Shown here piece after piece: positions 8,281-17,426 of a stretch of 64,000 nt of DNA (position 1 is its first letter; each line of letters opens with the position of its first letter). A program made the position numbers and the translations under genes. The notes beneath the pieces were generated by a model. That model was not told the DNA's origin. It did not search any database and was given only the letters and a program-made list of their open reading frames with translations. Origin of the DNA: Pseudomonadota bacterium (lineage in GTDB: Bacteria > Pseudomonadota > Alphaproteobacteria > Azospirillales > Azospirillaceae). Where the stretch lies: assembly GCA_023411035.1 (NCBI GenBank), contig JAEYPE010000250.1, positions 43,122-107,121 of the forward strand, in the 5' to 3' direction.

Positions 8281-9060
8281 TCAGCGCCCGAGCCACGCCT
8301 CCAACCCATCGCGCAGGTCCAGGCCGGGCGCCAGCCGGGCGAAACGCTCCGTCTCCACCGCCAGCCCCTCGCCGATGGTCATGTTCAGTCCGCGGGTCAC
8401 CGCCCCCAGGATGCCGGACACCGCCGCCGGGGAATGCCGGACGATCCGCCCCGCCAGTTCGAAGGCCGCGGGCAGAAGCGCGTCATGGGCCACCACCTGA
8501 TTGACCAGCCCCACCGCCAGCGCCGTGGCGGGCGGAAAGGCGTCGCCGGTCAGCAGCCATTCCAGAGCGCGCTTGCGCCCGGCGTTGCGGGGAAGCCGCT
8601 GCGTCCCGCCGAAGGTCGGCATCATGCCGAGCTTGATCTCCGCCTTGGAGAAGGTCGCCCGCTCGCTGGCGACGGCGAGGTGCGCCGCCTCCAGAATCTC
8701 GCAGCCGCCGCCGAAGCAGATGCCGTTGACCGCGGCGATGACCGGCTTCGGAAAGGCTTCGATCCGCGCGCACAGCGTCTGTCCGGGCCGGAACGCCCGC
8801 ACCGCGTCCTCCGGTCCCTTCAGCACCGCCCGCGTGAATTCCGTGATGTCGGCCCCTGCGGAGAAGGCCCGCTCCCCCGCGCCGGTGACGATGATCGCGC
8901 GCACCGCCTCGTCGGCCTCCAGCGCGTCCAGGGTTTCGAGCATCGCGGTGGCGAGCGCTCTGCTGATCGCGTTCAGCTTCGCGGGACGGTTCAGGGTAAG
9001 AGTGGCGATCCCCCCCGCAGTGACGCACAGCACGGGGTTGGCGGTGTCGGCGTAGGGCAT
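8281..9060 (-). CDS. enoyl-CoA hydratase/isomerase family protein
   Basis: 259 aa, normal crotonase length. It hydrates or isomerises enoyl-CoA thioesters in the cytoplasm. Crotonase landmarks: oxyanion-hole segment FSAGADITEF, then NGICFGGGCEILEAAHLAVA and AEIKLGMMPTFGGTQRLPR, so both catalytic glutamates of true hydratases appear to be kept. The frame is open to 9198. The ATG at 9060 is chosen because the family starts there and AGAAGGAAAG lies just upstream. Exact substrate chain length cannot be told. It is divergent from the 198-codon open frame that starts beyond 9200. Confidence 0.88.
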   Translation of the reverse strand: MPYADTANPVLCVTAGGIATLTLNRPAKLNAISRALATAMLETLDALEADEAVRAIIVTGAGERAFSAGADITEFTRAVLKGPEDAVRAFRPGQTLCARIEAFPKPVIAAVNGICFGGGCEILEAAHLAVASERATFSKAEIKLGMMPTFGGTQRLPRNAGRKRALEWLLTGDAFPPATALAVGLVNQVVAHDALLPAAFELAGRIVRHSPAAVSGILGAVTRGLNMTIGEGLAVETERFARLAPGLDLRDGLEAWLGR

Positions 9061-9206
9061 TGGGCTTTCCTTCTCGTGGGTTTGGAGTGCCCCACTGTCG
9101 AGCCCGCGCCACTCCGCTGACAAACGAGTACGCCGCGTGTTCGGATGAGCGAAATTCACTTGGCGGAACGCCTCTGCGATAGACCTGAAGACGAACAAGC
9201 GTCACC

Positions 9207-9234
9207 TTGACTGGATTTCAACAGTTGGTATACT
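9207..9234 (+). promoter_or_regulatory. sigma70-type promoter for the 9267 gene
   Basis: TTGACT (9207-9212), a 16-nt spacer and TATACT (9229-9234) lie 32 nt before the ATG at 9267. This is the best match to the housekeeping consensus noticed in the window. Confidence 0.6.
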
Positions 9235-9266
9235 GAACAGTCCTAGTCATCGCCGTGGAGGTCGCC

Positions 9267-9851
9267 ATGTCCGACGGTTCGATCGGACGTTCGGAACCTC
9301 TGGTCCGCTCGGCCGGCGCGGTGGAGCGGACCGGCAGCGCGACCGACCGCAAGCCGCGGCGGCAGAATCGGCAGGACCTGCAACAGCAGGAGCGGGAGCA
9401 GCAGGAACGCCGCAACAAGGACGAGGCCAACCGCAAGCGGCGGCGCCTCTACGACCTGCTGTTCGATGAAATCGACGAGCTGGACACGCTGAACGCCGGG
9501 CAGCGGGCGCGCATCAAACAGAATCTGCGCGCGCAACTCGCCAACCGCCGTCCGCCGTCCCACCTCGCCCAGGCCCCGCCGCCGGAACAGGACATCGAGC
9601 GCATCGCGGCGGCGCTTCTCGACAATGCCGCGGCTTCCCAGCCGGTCGACCACGACCACATCGTCGAACTGGCGGCACCGGCGCACCCCGCACTTCCGCC
9701 GGAGCAGAACGCGGAGAATGTGGCGCTCGCCAACCAGCTCCGCGATTGTCTGGAACAGCGGACGACCACGTCGCGGCGGGTGGCGGTGTATCTGCGCCTG
9801 CTTCTGTCGCTGGAGGGCGCCTTCCGGCCCCATGTGGTGGTGGACGCATAG
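9267..9851 (+). CDS. hypothetical charged protein
   Basis: 194 aa, no family recognised. The ATG at 9267 has GGAGG about 6 nt upstream; a GTG at 9255 is in frame but overlaps that ribosome site. The N-terminal ~65 residues are very rich in Arg, Gln and Glu (RQNRQDLQQQEREQQERRNK) and probably helical or coiled coil. A short conserved-looking helical part follows (RRRLYDLLFDEIDELDTL). The C-terminal third is also helical (NVALANQLRDCLEQR ... VAVYLRLLLSLEGAF). It has no signal peptide or membrane segment, so it is probably cytoplasmic. A strong sigma70-like promoter precedes it. Confidence 0.7.
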   Translation: MSDGSIGRSEPLVRSAGAVERTGSATDRKPRRQNRQDLQQQEREQQERRNKDEANRKRRRLYDLLFDEIDELDTLNAGQRARIKQNLRAQLANRRPPSHLAQAPPPEQDIERIAAALLDNAAASQPVDHDHIVELAAPAHPALPPEQNAENVALANQLRDCLEQRTTTSRRVAVYLRLLLSLEGAFRPHVVVDA

Positions 9852-10028
9852 CCATACGCCGACCACGGGAGCGATGCGCGAATTCGGAGAAAGCCCCCCT
9901 CCGATGCGCCACCCGGAATGGTCGCCCCATGCGGCACAATGACCCTGTTATTCCTCCGGCAACGGACCGGGGCGCTTCCCCCTGCCGTTCCCGCCGCGGA
10001 AAACCCGCTCCCGCAGGGAGGTTCCCCC

Positions 10029-11327
10029 GTGCCCGACACCCATCTCGCCATGCACGCCCAACCGTCCGGCGACGCCCTCCGCCAAGCGCTTTCCACCCGT
10101 TTTCAAAAGGTTCGCGCCCGAACCGCCGAACTCGCGGCCCCCCTGTCGCCGGAGGACCTGATGGTCCAGTCGGTGGCCGACGGCGCGCCGGCCAAATGGC
10201 ACCTCGCCCACACGACGTGGCTGTTCGAAACCACCGTTCTGGTGCCCTGCAATCCCGGCTACCGCCCCTTCGATCCGGCCTTTCTGACGCTGTTCGCCGC
10301 CCGCGACGACCGTTTCGGCAGCCACCAGCTTCCCTCCCCCACCCTGCGGCTGCTGTCCCGGCCCAACGCGGCGGAGGTGATGCGCTACCGCGATCATGTG
10401 AACGCCGCGGTTCTGCATCTGCTGAACCAGGCCGAGGACGCGGATCTTTCGGACATCGCGAACCGGGTGATCGTCGGCATCACGCACGAGCGGCGCCACC
10501 AGGAGCGTCTGCTGACCCACATCAAGCACGCCTTCTGGAGCAACCCGCTGCGCCCCGCCTACGAGCAGCCGCCGCAGACCGCACCGGCCCCGCCGCAACC
10601 GGAGCGCTGGGTGGAGCACGAGGGCGGCCTCGTCGAGATCGGACGGACGGAAGCCTGGGCCGGATTCGACCATGAGGGGCCGCGCCACCGCGTCTATCTG
10701 GAGCCCTTCCGCCTCGCCTCCCTGCCGGTGTCCTGTGGCGCCTTCCGCGAGTTCATCGATGACGGCGGCTACGGCAGGCGCGCTCTCTGGCTCGCCGACG
10801 GCTGGGAGGCGGTGCGGGCCGAGGAGTGGCAGGCGCCTCTCTATTGGGAATGGCGCGACGGGGCGTGGCAGGTCTTCACCCTCTACGGCATGCGCCCGCT
10901 CGATCCCGCGGAGCCGGTCTGCCATGTGAGTTGGTTCGAGGCTGACGCCTTCGCCCGCTGGGCCGGAAAGCGCCTGCCGGACGAGGCCGAATGGGAGGCC
11001 CTCGCGTCCCGCTGCGACAGCATGGGCAATCTGCTGGGCACCGGTCACCGCCACCCGTCCCCCAGCACCTGCCACGGCGACGGCCCGTGGCAGTTGTTCG
11101 GCGACGTGTGGGAATGGACCCGCAGCCCCTTCGCACCCTACCCCGGCTACCGACTGCCGGATGGGGTGGACGAGGCCGTCCATGGCCGATTCATGGCGAA
11201 CCGCATGGTTCTGCGGGGCGGAAGCTGCGTCACACCCTTCGACCACGCCAATCCGACGACGCGGCATTATCTGCGCCCGGAAACCCGCCTGTCCTTCACC
11301 GGCCTGCGGCTCGCGGAAGACGCCTGA
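10029..11327 (+). CDS. egtB: ergothioneine biosynthesis sulfoxide synthase EgtB-like
   Basis: 432 aa from GTG 10029, chosen because GGGAGG lies about 8 nt upstream; the frame is open to 9918. EgtB is a non-haem iron enzyme that joins cysteine or gamma-glutamylcysteine to trimethylhistidine with O2. Residues 1-165 form a DinB-like iron-binding domain with WHLAHTTWLFE (His58/His61) and HERRHQE (His153, His157), the expected ligand triad. Residues ~195-432 form a formylglycine-generating-enzyme-like domain (PVSCGAFREFIDDGGY; WEWTRSPFAPYPGY; LRGGSC; GLRLAED). The usual partner, methyltransferase EgtD, is not adjacent on either side. A hairpin terminator follows the gene. Confidence 0.88.
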   Translation: MPDTHLAMHAQPSGDALRQALSTRFQKVRARTAELAAPLSPEDLMVQSVADGAPAKWHLAHTTWLFETTVLVPCNPGYRPFDPAFLTLFAARDDRFGSHQLPSPTLRLLSRPNAAEVMRYRDHVNAAVLHLLNQAEDADLSDIANRVIVGITHERRHQERLLTHIKHAFWSNPLRPAYEQPPQTAPAPPQPERWVEHEGGLVEIGRTEAWAGFDHEGPRHRVYLEPFRLASLPVSCGAFREFIDDGGYGRRALWLADGWEAVRAEEWQAPLYWEWRDGAWQVFTLYGMRPLDPAEPVCHVSWFEADAFARWAGKRLPDEAEWEALASRCDSMGNLLGTGHRHPSPSTCHGDGPWQLFGDVWEWTRSPFAPYPGYRLPDGVDEAVHGRFMANRMVLRGGSCVTPFDHANPTTRHYLRPETRLSFTGLRLAEDA

Positions 11328-11333
11328 ACGCGG

Positions 11334-11371
11334 AAGCCCCTCCGCGGCACGACCGGCGGAGGGGCTTTTTT
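11334..11371 (+). terminator. rho-independent terminator after egtB
   Basis: AAGCCCCTCCGC pairs with GCGGAGGGGCTT around a short loop, followed by a run of T (11366-11371). It lies between the convergent ends of egtB and the nicotinate phosphoribosyltransferase gene. The leading AA of the stem also gives some terminator character on the other strand. Confidence 0.8.
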
Positions 11372-11389
11372 ATCCGCGGCAAGACGCCG

Positions 11390-12538
11390 TTACTTCCGGA
11401 ACAGGAACTCGCGGCCGACCTTCACCCGCTTCTCGCCGTCATATTCGGTGATGTCGGCGGTGGCGTAGGTCTCGGTCCAGCGCTCCGGCAGATAGCTGCC
11501 GGTGCCGATGATGTCCACGGGGGCGTTGGCCTCGGCCATCAGGCGGCACTTGGCCGGGCCGAAGCCGGAACTGGCGACGATCTTCACCGCCGGGAACCCG
11601 GCCTCGTCCAGCTTCTCGCGCATGAAATGGATCGCCGCCGCCGACACGCCCGTGCCGATCAGGTAACGAAGCTGCGTCTCGTCGCGGTAGCCGCGGATGG
11701 AATGGGGCGCGTGCCGCTCCAGCACCGCGTAGGAGCCCGGCGGGTCCAGCCCCTCCAGGAAACGCCCGCCCGGCGTGTCGAGCCGCACGGCCAGCTTGCC
11801 CTGAGCGGCAAGGCCGGGGAAGCGCCGGCAGACCTCCAGCGCGTCGGTGACCTCGCGCCCGAAGTAATCGACCAGAACGGTCAGCGGCAGTTCGGGAAAG
11901 GTTTCGTGGAACATTTCCGCCGCCCGCACGGTCGATCCGGCATAGCCGATCAGCGCGTGCGGCATGGTGCCCATGCCCTTCTTCTGGCCGAAGAAATGGG
12001 CGGTGGCATCGGTGGCGTTGCCGATGAAGCCCTTGGCGCCCACCTTGCGCTTCGCCCGCTCCGATCCGACGGAGGCGGCATAGGCCATCATCTCCTCCAT
12101 CTCCGTGCCGGCGCAGTGGCGCGCCTCCATGGCGAGGAAGGCGGTCTTCGGCAGGTCGGCGCACATGGTGAAGGCGTTGTAGGCGCCGACGCAGGCGGGG
12201 CCGAGCTTCTGGAGGATGATCGTCTCGGTGTCCACCAGATGGTAGAAGGAGCCGGTGATGTACATGATCGGCTCGCCCGCGCCGACCCACTTTCCTTCCG
12301 GATAGATCAGGTCGATGTCGACGTCGAACCCGCGCTCACGCGCCACCGCCTCCAGCCATTCGATGGCGAGTCGCGGCGCGCAGACCACCGGACGGCGCAT
12401 GAAGATGGCGTAGGTGACCCTCTTGTCACCGAACTTCCCGACCGCCTCCTTGGTCCGCTTGAAATAGGTATCGGTCCATTCCGTGATGGCCGAGGCGGGC
12501 GGATGACTGGCCGGCGGCCGGTTCTTGGTCTCGTCCAT
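11390..12538 (-). CDS. pncB: nicotinate phosphoribosyltransferase
   Basis: 382 aa. It converts nicotinate and PRPP to nicotinate mononucleotide in the NAD salvage (Preiss-Handler) pathway. Recognisable family features are the N-terminal TDTYFKRTKEAVGKFGDKRVTYAIFMRR, the long central alpha/beta barrel (VDTETIILQKLGPACVGAYN; GTMPHALIGYAGS) and the strand-turn segments VLVDYFGRE and VKIVASSGFGPAKCRLM. Length fits the shorter, archaeal-type NAPRTase group. ATG at 12538. No other NAD-pathway gene is beside it. The alternative, a nicotinamide phosphoribosyltransferase, is less likely from overall similarity but cannot be excluded. Confidence 0.85.
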   Translation of the reverse strand: MDETKNRPPASHPPASAITEWTDTYFKRTKEAVGKFGDKRVTYAIFMRRPVVCAPRLAIEWLEAVARERGFDVDIDLIYPEGKWVGAGEPIMYITGSFYHLVDTETIILQKLGPACVGAYNAFTMCADLPKTAFLAMEARHCAGTEMEEMMAYAASVGSERAKRKVGAKGFIGNATDATAHFFGQKKGMGTMPHALIGYAGSTVRAAEMFHETFPELPLTVLVDYFGREVTDALEVCRRFPGLAAQGKLAVRLDTPGGRFLEGLDPPGSYAVLERHAPHSIRGYRDETQLRYLIGTGVSAAAIHFMREKLDEAGFPAVKIVASSGFGPAKCRLMAEANAPVDIIGTGSYLPERWTETYATADITEYDGEKRVKVGREFLFRK

Positions 12539-12902
12539 GGCGTTGTCCTCGTCTTCCCGCTCTTGCCCGTCACGATGGTCAGGTCCGGAGGCCGCTCACA
12601 CGGCGGGAACGGCAATCCGATTGAGAAACCAGCATTTATACGCCCCGGCCCGCCGGTGGAAGAGGCTTTCATCCGGTACGCCCCCCGCCGCAAGCAATGG
12701 TGATTTTCCGAAAATTCGCTACGAAATCCGGCGCGTTTCGATCATAAAGAGCCTACAAACAGGATTGCAGTTCCGCGATGTAATACCCTTCCTCCAAAAA
12801 GTATAAAATCCCCGTATTTGACGCTTTCCCTTTACCCCTTCACTATCCACCAGAGAACAGGCGCCATCCCCCTTCGGCGCCGGGATAAGCGACGAGGACG
12901 GC
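12539..12902. other. divergent intergenic region, 364 bp
   Basis: The spacer between two divergent genes becomes AT-rich from about 12700. It holds a small palindrome ATTTTC-C-GAAAAT (12703-12715) and a candidate promoter for the plus-strand FliL-like gene. I see no ORF worth calling. Confidence 0.6.
12818..12846 (+). promoter_or_regulatory. candidate sigma70 promoter of FliL-like gene
   Basis: TTGACG (12818-12823), a 17-nt spacer and CACTAT (12841-12846), 56 nt before the ATG. The -10 match is weak (3 of 6). Confidence 0.35.
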
Positions 12903-13400
12903 ATGAGCCGGACAATCAGCCAGAACGCGCCGAACTTTGCGGCAGGCCCCTCGAAGCTCGACCGCTTGAGCCGCCGGGTGGTTCTCGGGCTTATCTGCGC
13001 CATGGCCGGGCTGGCCGCGGCGGGCACCGGCGGGATCTTCCTGCTGAAGCCCGGTACGGCGCAGGCCGGGCGCCCGGTGGCGGGGACGCTGCGGGCCGCC
13101 GCCAACTACGCGCGCCTGCCGGCGATGCACTTCACGCTGACCGACGGCGACCGGCTGCGGGAACTGCGGGTCCGCGTGGTTCTCGACATGGACCCGGCGG
13201 CCCCCGCCAAGACGGTGGAAAGCTACGGGCCGCGCATCGCCAGCGCCATGAGCAACGTGATTCTGGATACCGATGCCGGCGAACTGCGGGGGCGCAACGG
13301 CGCCTTCTACATCAAGGACGCGGTGATGCGCACCGCCTCCAGGGAACTCGGCGCGATGAAGATCCGGCAGGTTCTGGTCCAGGAACTCATCATGCGCTGA
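12903..13400 (+). CDS. FliL-like single-pass membrane protein (copy A)
   Basis: 165 aa. A basic N-terminus is followed by one membrane helix (VVLGLICAMAGLAAAGTGGIFLL, ~27-49) and a periplasmic domain with the FliL pattern: YARLPAMHFTLTDGDRLREL, RVVLDMDP and the C-terminal VRxVLVQELIMR-type ending. FliL supports the flagellar stator, but no flagellar gene is nearby. A second FliL-like protein is encoded at 18988-19479 with the same layout, so this is probably a non-operonic paralogue. It precedes glutathione reductase on the same strand with a 118-bp gap. Confidence 0.7.
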   Translation: MSRTISQNAPNFAAGPSKLDRLSRRVVLGLICAMAGLAAAGTGGIFLLKPGTAQAGRPVAGTLRAAANYARLPAMHFTLTDGDRLRELRVRVVLDMDPAAPAKTVESYGPRIASAMSNVILDTDAGELRGRNGAFYIKDAVMRTASRELGAMKIRQVLVQELIMR

Positions 13401-13518
13401 GCGGCGGTCGAGCCGTCCGGCAATTCGCCCTCCAACGCTCGACAGGGACGCCGGAATGGGGAACACTCCCCTCCCGTTCGGGCATTCGTTCGAATTGTGG
13501 GATTGGAAGGAGACGGCT

Positions 13519-14871
13519 GTGGCCGAGTTCGATTTCGACCTCTTCACCATCGGTGCCGGCTCCGGCGGCGTGGCGGCCAGCCGGCGGGCCGCGGCCATGG
13601 GCGCCAAGGTCGCCATCTGCGAGGGCAGTCGGGTCGGCGGCACCTGCGTCATCCGCGGCTGCGTGCCGAAGAAACTGCTGGTCTACGCCGCCCAGTTCCG
13701 CGACGCCTTCGAGGACGCCTGCGGCTACGGCTGGGCCTCCCACACGCCGGCCTTCGACTGGGGCACGCTGATCGGGCGGAAGGACACGGAGATCGACCGG
13801 CTGAACGGCATCTACATCCGGATGCTGGAGAACTCCGGGGTCACCCTGCACACCGGATTCGGACGGCTGATCGACCGCCACACGGTGGAGGTCGCGAACC
13901 GGCGCTACACCGCGAAGAACATCCTGATCGCCACCGGCGGCTGGCCGTCCCTGCCGAAGATTCCGGGGATCGAGCACGCCGTCACCTCCAACGAGGCGTT
14001 GCAGCTCGGCACCCTGCCCCACTCCGTCATCATCATGGGCGGCGGCTACATCGCGGTGGAGTTCGCCGGCATCTTCCGCGGGCTGGGCGCGGAGGTGACG
14101 ATCATGATCCGCGGCGAGGAGCTGCTGAACGGCTTCGACGACGAGATCCGGGTGGCGCTGGCGCAGGAAATGCGCAAGCGCGGCATCACCATCCTCGCCC
14201 GCACCCAGCCGGTGAAGGTGGAGGAAGGCCCCGGCGGCTACACCGTCACCGACCAGCTTGGCCGTGAGCATTCCGCCGGCCTCGTCATGGCGGCGACCGG
14301 GCGCCGTCCGAACACGCGCGATCTGGGACTGGAATCCGTGGGCGTCGCGCTCGACGACGGCGGGGCCATCCGGGTGGACGAGTATTCGCGGACCAATGTG
14401 GACAACATCTTCGCCGTGGGCGACGTGACCGACCGCATGGCGCTGACCCCCGTCGCCATCGCCGAGGGGCGCGCCTTCGTGGAGACGGTGTTCAACGACA
14501 ACCCGACCAGCATCAGCTACGCCAACATTCCGACCGCCGTCTTCTCCATCCCGCCGCTCGGCACCGTCGGACTGACCGAAGCGGAGGCGCGGGCCAAATA
14601 TGCGAACGTGGACATCTACAAGGCCGGCTTCCGCCCGATGAAGCACACGATGTCGGGCCGCGACGAGCGCGTTCTGATGAAGCTGGTCGTGGACGGCGAC
14701 AGCCAGCGCGTTCTGGGCTGCCACATGATGGGCATGGACGCGCCGGAGATCGTGCAGGGGCTTGGCATCGCGCTCAACTGCGGCGCCACGAAGAAAGATT
14801 TCGACCGCACCATCGCCCTCCACCCCTCCACCGCGGAAGAATTCGTTCTGATGCGTGAGAAGGCGTCCTGA
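13519..14871 (+). CDS. gor: glutathione-disulfide reductase
   Basis: 450 aa from GTG 13519, preceded by GGAAGGAGA; the frame is open to 13456 but the family starts at this GTG. It is a flavoprotein that reduces oxidised glutathione with NADPH. FAD-binding GAGSGGVAASRRAA (~12-25), redox-active disulfide GGTCVIRGCVPKK (C43, C48), NADPH-binding GGGYIAVEFAGIF with downstream arginines (MIRGEELLNGFDDEIR), second FAD motif NIFAVGDVTDR, and a C-terminal dimer interface with the catalytic HPSTAEE segment. The CVIRGC redox centre is the cyanobacterial/plant/alphaproteobacterial type. Manganese catalase follows 133 bp downstream on the same strand, suggesting an oxidative-stress neighbourhood. Confidence 0.95.
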   Translation: MAEFDFDLFTIGAGSGGVAASRRAAAMGAKVAICEGSRVGGTCVIRGCVPKKLLVYAAQFRDAFEDACGYGWASHTPAFDWGTLIGRKDTEIDRLNGIYIRMLENSGVTLHTGFGRLIDRHTVEVANRRYTAKNILIATGGWPSLPKIPGIEHAVTSNEALQLGTLPHSVIIMGGGYIAVEFAGIFRGLGAEVTIMIRGEELLNGFDDEIRVALAQEMRKRGITILARTQPVKVEEGPGGYTVTDQLGREHSAGLVMAATGRRPNTRDLGLESVGVALDDGGAIRVDEYSRTNVDNIFAVGDVTDRMALTPVAIAEGRAFVETVFNDNPTSISYANIPTAVFSIPPLGTVGLTEAEARAKYANVDIYKAGFRPMKHTMSGRDERVLMKLVVDGDSQRVLGCHMMGMDAPEIVQGLGIALNCGATKKDFDRTIALHPSTAEEFVLMREKAS

Positions 14872-15004
14872 CGATCGGACGTTGAGATCCGATTTTCTGG
14901 AACGCTTCCAGAAGGCCTGTGTTGAGGGCTCGACGGCGGTTCCGCACCCCGCGGAAGCCGCCGCCACCCATCCTTTCACCAAGGAAGCGGGAGGGCTCCA
15001 ACGC

Positions 15005-15901
15005 ATGTTCATGCACAACAAGAACCTGATGTACACGGTCCGCGTGGCGGAACCGGACCCGAAGCTGGCCAGCCTGATGCTGGAACAGTTCGGCGGTCCC
15101 CAGGGCGAACTGGCGGCGGCCTTGCGTTACTTCACGCAGGGGCTGGCCGATGAGGATTCGGCCCGCAAGGACATGCTGATCGACATCGCGACCGAAGAGT
15201 TGAGCCATCTGGAGATCATCGGCAGCATCGTCGCCATGCTGACCAAGGGCGTAAAGGGCAAGCTGGCCGAGGGGGCGGAGGAGGTCACCGATCTCTATGC
15301 CGACCTCGCCAAGGGCAACGGCAGCCACACGCTGGCCCTTCTCTACGGCGGCGGCCCGGCTCTCACCAACTCGGCGGGCCAGCTCTGGAACGCCGGCTAT
15401 ATCGACACCATCGGCGAGCCGACCGCCGACCTGCGGTCCAACATCGCCGCAGAATCGCGGGCCAAGATCATTTATGAACGCCTCATCAACATCACCCCCG
15501 ATCCGGGCGTGAAGGACGCGCTGACCTTCCTGATGACCCGCGAGGTGGCGCACCAGAAGATGTTCGAGAAGGCGCTCTATTCCATCGAGAACAACTTCCC
15601 GCCGGGCAAGCTTCCGGGCCACCCCGACTACACCGACAAGTATTACAATATGAGCCAGGGCACCGGCGACGCGCGTGGCCCGTGGAACCAGGGCGAGCAG
15701 TGGGAGTTCGTGGACATCCGTCTCGACCAGGCCCCAGTCAGCGGCGGCGACGGCACCCCCTCCGTCCGGCTGGCGGCGGAAGAGATCGCGGTCGTCAACC
15801 AAGCCGCCAAGCGCACCATGTCGCGCACCGACGTGAACCCGGTGACGGGCGCGGACCTCGGCGCCGGCCCCGGCTCCGGCAAGATGACCCCGGTCAAGTA
15901 A
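15005..15901 (+). CDS. manganese catalase family protein
   Basis: 298 aa from ATG 15005, with GGGAGGG about 8 nt upstream; the frame extends back to 14855. It dismutates hydrogen peroxide at a di-manganese centre. Ferritin-like four-helix core: QFGGPQGELAAALRYFTQGL, TEELSHLEIIG (Glu and His ligands) and later MTREVAHQKMFEKAL, with the expected E and E-x-x-H ligands. The C-terminal tail is longer and probably wraps the hexamer (YYNMSQGTGDARGPWNQGE). Adjacency to gor supports a peroxide-defence role. A palindromic repeat follows the stop codon. Confidence 0.92.
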   Translation: MFMHNKNLMYTVRVAEPDPKLASLMLEQFGGPQGELAAALRYFTQGLADEDSARKDMLIDIATEELSHLEIIGSIVAMLTKGVKGKLAEGAEEVTDLYADLAKGNGSHTLALLYGGGPALTNSAGQLWNAGYIDTIGEPTADLRSNIAAESRAKIIYERLINITPDPGVKDALTFLMTREVAHQKMFEKALYSIENNFPPGKLPGHPDYTDKYYNMSQGTGDARGPWNQGEQWEFVDIRLDQAPVSGGDGTPSVRLAAEEIAVVNQAAKRTMSRTDVNPVTGADLGAGPGSGKMTPVK

Positions 15902-15910
15902 GCCCCATTT

Positions 15911-15951
15911 TTCCCTCCCCCGCCCGGCGGGGGAGGGTCGGGGTGGGGGCA
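15911..15951. repeat. G-rich intergenic palindromic repeat, copy 1
   Basis: CCCTCCCCCGCC pairs with GGCGGGGGAGGG, followed by a G-rich tail TCGGGGTGGGGGCA. A near-identical copy lies at 18931-18973. It sits between convergent manganese catalase and ampG stops and could also help terminate transcription. Confidence 0.75.
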
Positions 15952-15954
15952 CCG

Positions 15955-17304
15955 TTACGTTCCGGCCTTTACCGCCACCTCCTCCCGTCTCGGCCGTGTC
16001 ATCAGCCACAGCAGCACGAGAAGGCCCGGCAGCGCGCCGCCGGTGGACAGCAGGAAGAAACTGCTCCAATCCATCCGCTCCGCCAGCCAGCCGGACGAGG
16101 CGCCGAACAGATCACCGCCCAGCTTGTAGAAACTGCTGAGCAGCGCGTACTGGGTGGCCGTATAGGCCGTGTTGCAGAGGCTGGAGAGATAGGCGACGAA
16201 GGCCGCCGTCGCGATGCCGCCGCAGACATTCTCCAGCGCCACCGTCACGGCGAGCGCCGACACGTCGTGCCCGACCTGGGCCAGCATGACGTAGCCCAGA
16301 TTGGACAGCATCTGCATCACCCCGCCGACCAGCAGCCCGCGCAGCACGCCGATGCGCCCGACCAGGACCCCGCCGATCAGCCCGCCGATGATGGTCGCCC
16401 ACAGTCCGAACAGCTTGGTGACGTTGGCGATCTCCGTCTTCTCGAAGCCGAGATCGACGTAGAAGGGCGCCGACATCACCCCCGCCAGCACGTCGCCCAG
16501 CTTGTAGCAGGCGATGAACAGCAGGATGGCCGCCCAGGCCGGGCGCGTCATGAACTCCACGAAGGGCGCCACCACCGCGCCGTAGATCCAGGACAGCAGG
16601 TCGGCCTTCCACCCCGTCAGATGCGGGCGCGCGGCCAGCCAGTCGGCCACATGCCGCTCCCGCGCGCGGGATTCGGCGGAGGCCGCGACCTTCGGCTCGC
16701 GGTTCAGCAGGATCGTCACCATGCCGACCGCCACCAGCCCCGCCATGACGTAATAGGCGGTGTGCCAGCCGAAGAACTCCGCGAGGTACAAGGCCCCCGC
16801 CCCCGCCGCCAGCATCCCGAAGCGGTAGCCCAGCACCAGGATGGCGGCGCCGGCGGCCTGCTGATGCTCCTCCAGCACCTCCACGCGGTAGGCGTCCACC
16901 ACGATGTCCTGGCTGGCCGAGAAGAAGGCGACGACCACGGCGAGCACCGCGGTCCACCAAAGATCGGTCACCGGGTTCGTGCTGCCCAGGCCGATCAGCG
17001 CCGCCATCAGCCCGGCCTGCGCCACCAGCGCCCAGCCGCGCCGCCGTCCGAACAGCCGCGTCAGCAGCGGCAGGCGCAGCCGGTCGATCAGCGGCGCCCA
17101 GACGAATTTCAGCGCGTAGGGCATGGTGACCAGCGCGAACAGGCCGATGGCCGTCTTGCTGATTCCGCCCTCGCGCAGCCAGACCGACAGTGTGGAACCG
17201 GTCAGCGCCAGCGGCAGCCCTTCGGAAAAGCCCAGGAACAGAATGGCCAGAACGCGCCGGTCAAGATAGACGGAGGCTGCCTGGCTCCAGGAGGATGGTT
17301 TCAC
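15955..17304 (-). CDS. ampG: AmpG-type muropeptide MFS transporter
   Basis: 449 aa from GTG 17304; a further upstream ATG at 17403 is in frame but has no ribosome site. AmpG imports anhydro-muropeptides for cell-wall recycling. About twelve membrane helices are visible. Family signatures: LFLGFSEGLPLALTGSTLSVWLREGGISKTAIGLF near the N-terminus, PYALKFVWAPLIDRL, FSASQDIVVDAYRVE and the later YKLGDVLAGVMSAPFYVDLGF. No beta-lactamase or other recycling gene is adjacent. It is divergent from the DAHP synthase gene. Confidence 0.9.
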   Translation of the reverse strand: MKPSSWSQAASVYLDRRVLAILFLGFSEGLPLALTGSTLSVWLREGGISKTAIGLFALVTMPYALKFVWAPLIDRLRLPLLTRLFGRRRGWALVAQAGLMAALIGLGSTNPVTDLWWTAVLAVVVAFFSASQDIVVDAYRVEVLEEHQQAAGAAILVLGYRFGMLAAGAGALYLAEFFGWHTAYYVMAGLVAVGMVTILLNREPKVAASAESRARERHVADWLAARPHLTGWKADLLSWIYGAVVAPFVEFMTRPAWAAILLFIACYKLGDVLAGVMSAPFYVDLGFEKTEIANVTKLFGLWATIIGGLIGGVLVGRIGVLRGLLVGGVMQMLSNLGYVMLAQVGHDVSALAVTVALENVCGGIATAAFVAYLSSLCNTAYTATQYALLSSFYKLGGDLFGASSGWLAERMDWSSFFLLSTGGALPGLLVLLWLMTRPRREEVAVKAGT

Positions 17305-17426
17305 CCGCTCAACCCTTCCGCACAGCTGCGTAGCCTTCTGTATAGGCTCTGGCCGGGCACTCCCGCCAGAGCGCTTTTTCAGGCGGCGTGCCGCATCATC
17401 CATTGCGGAAGTTGCGGTCGAAACTA

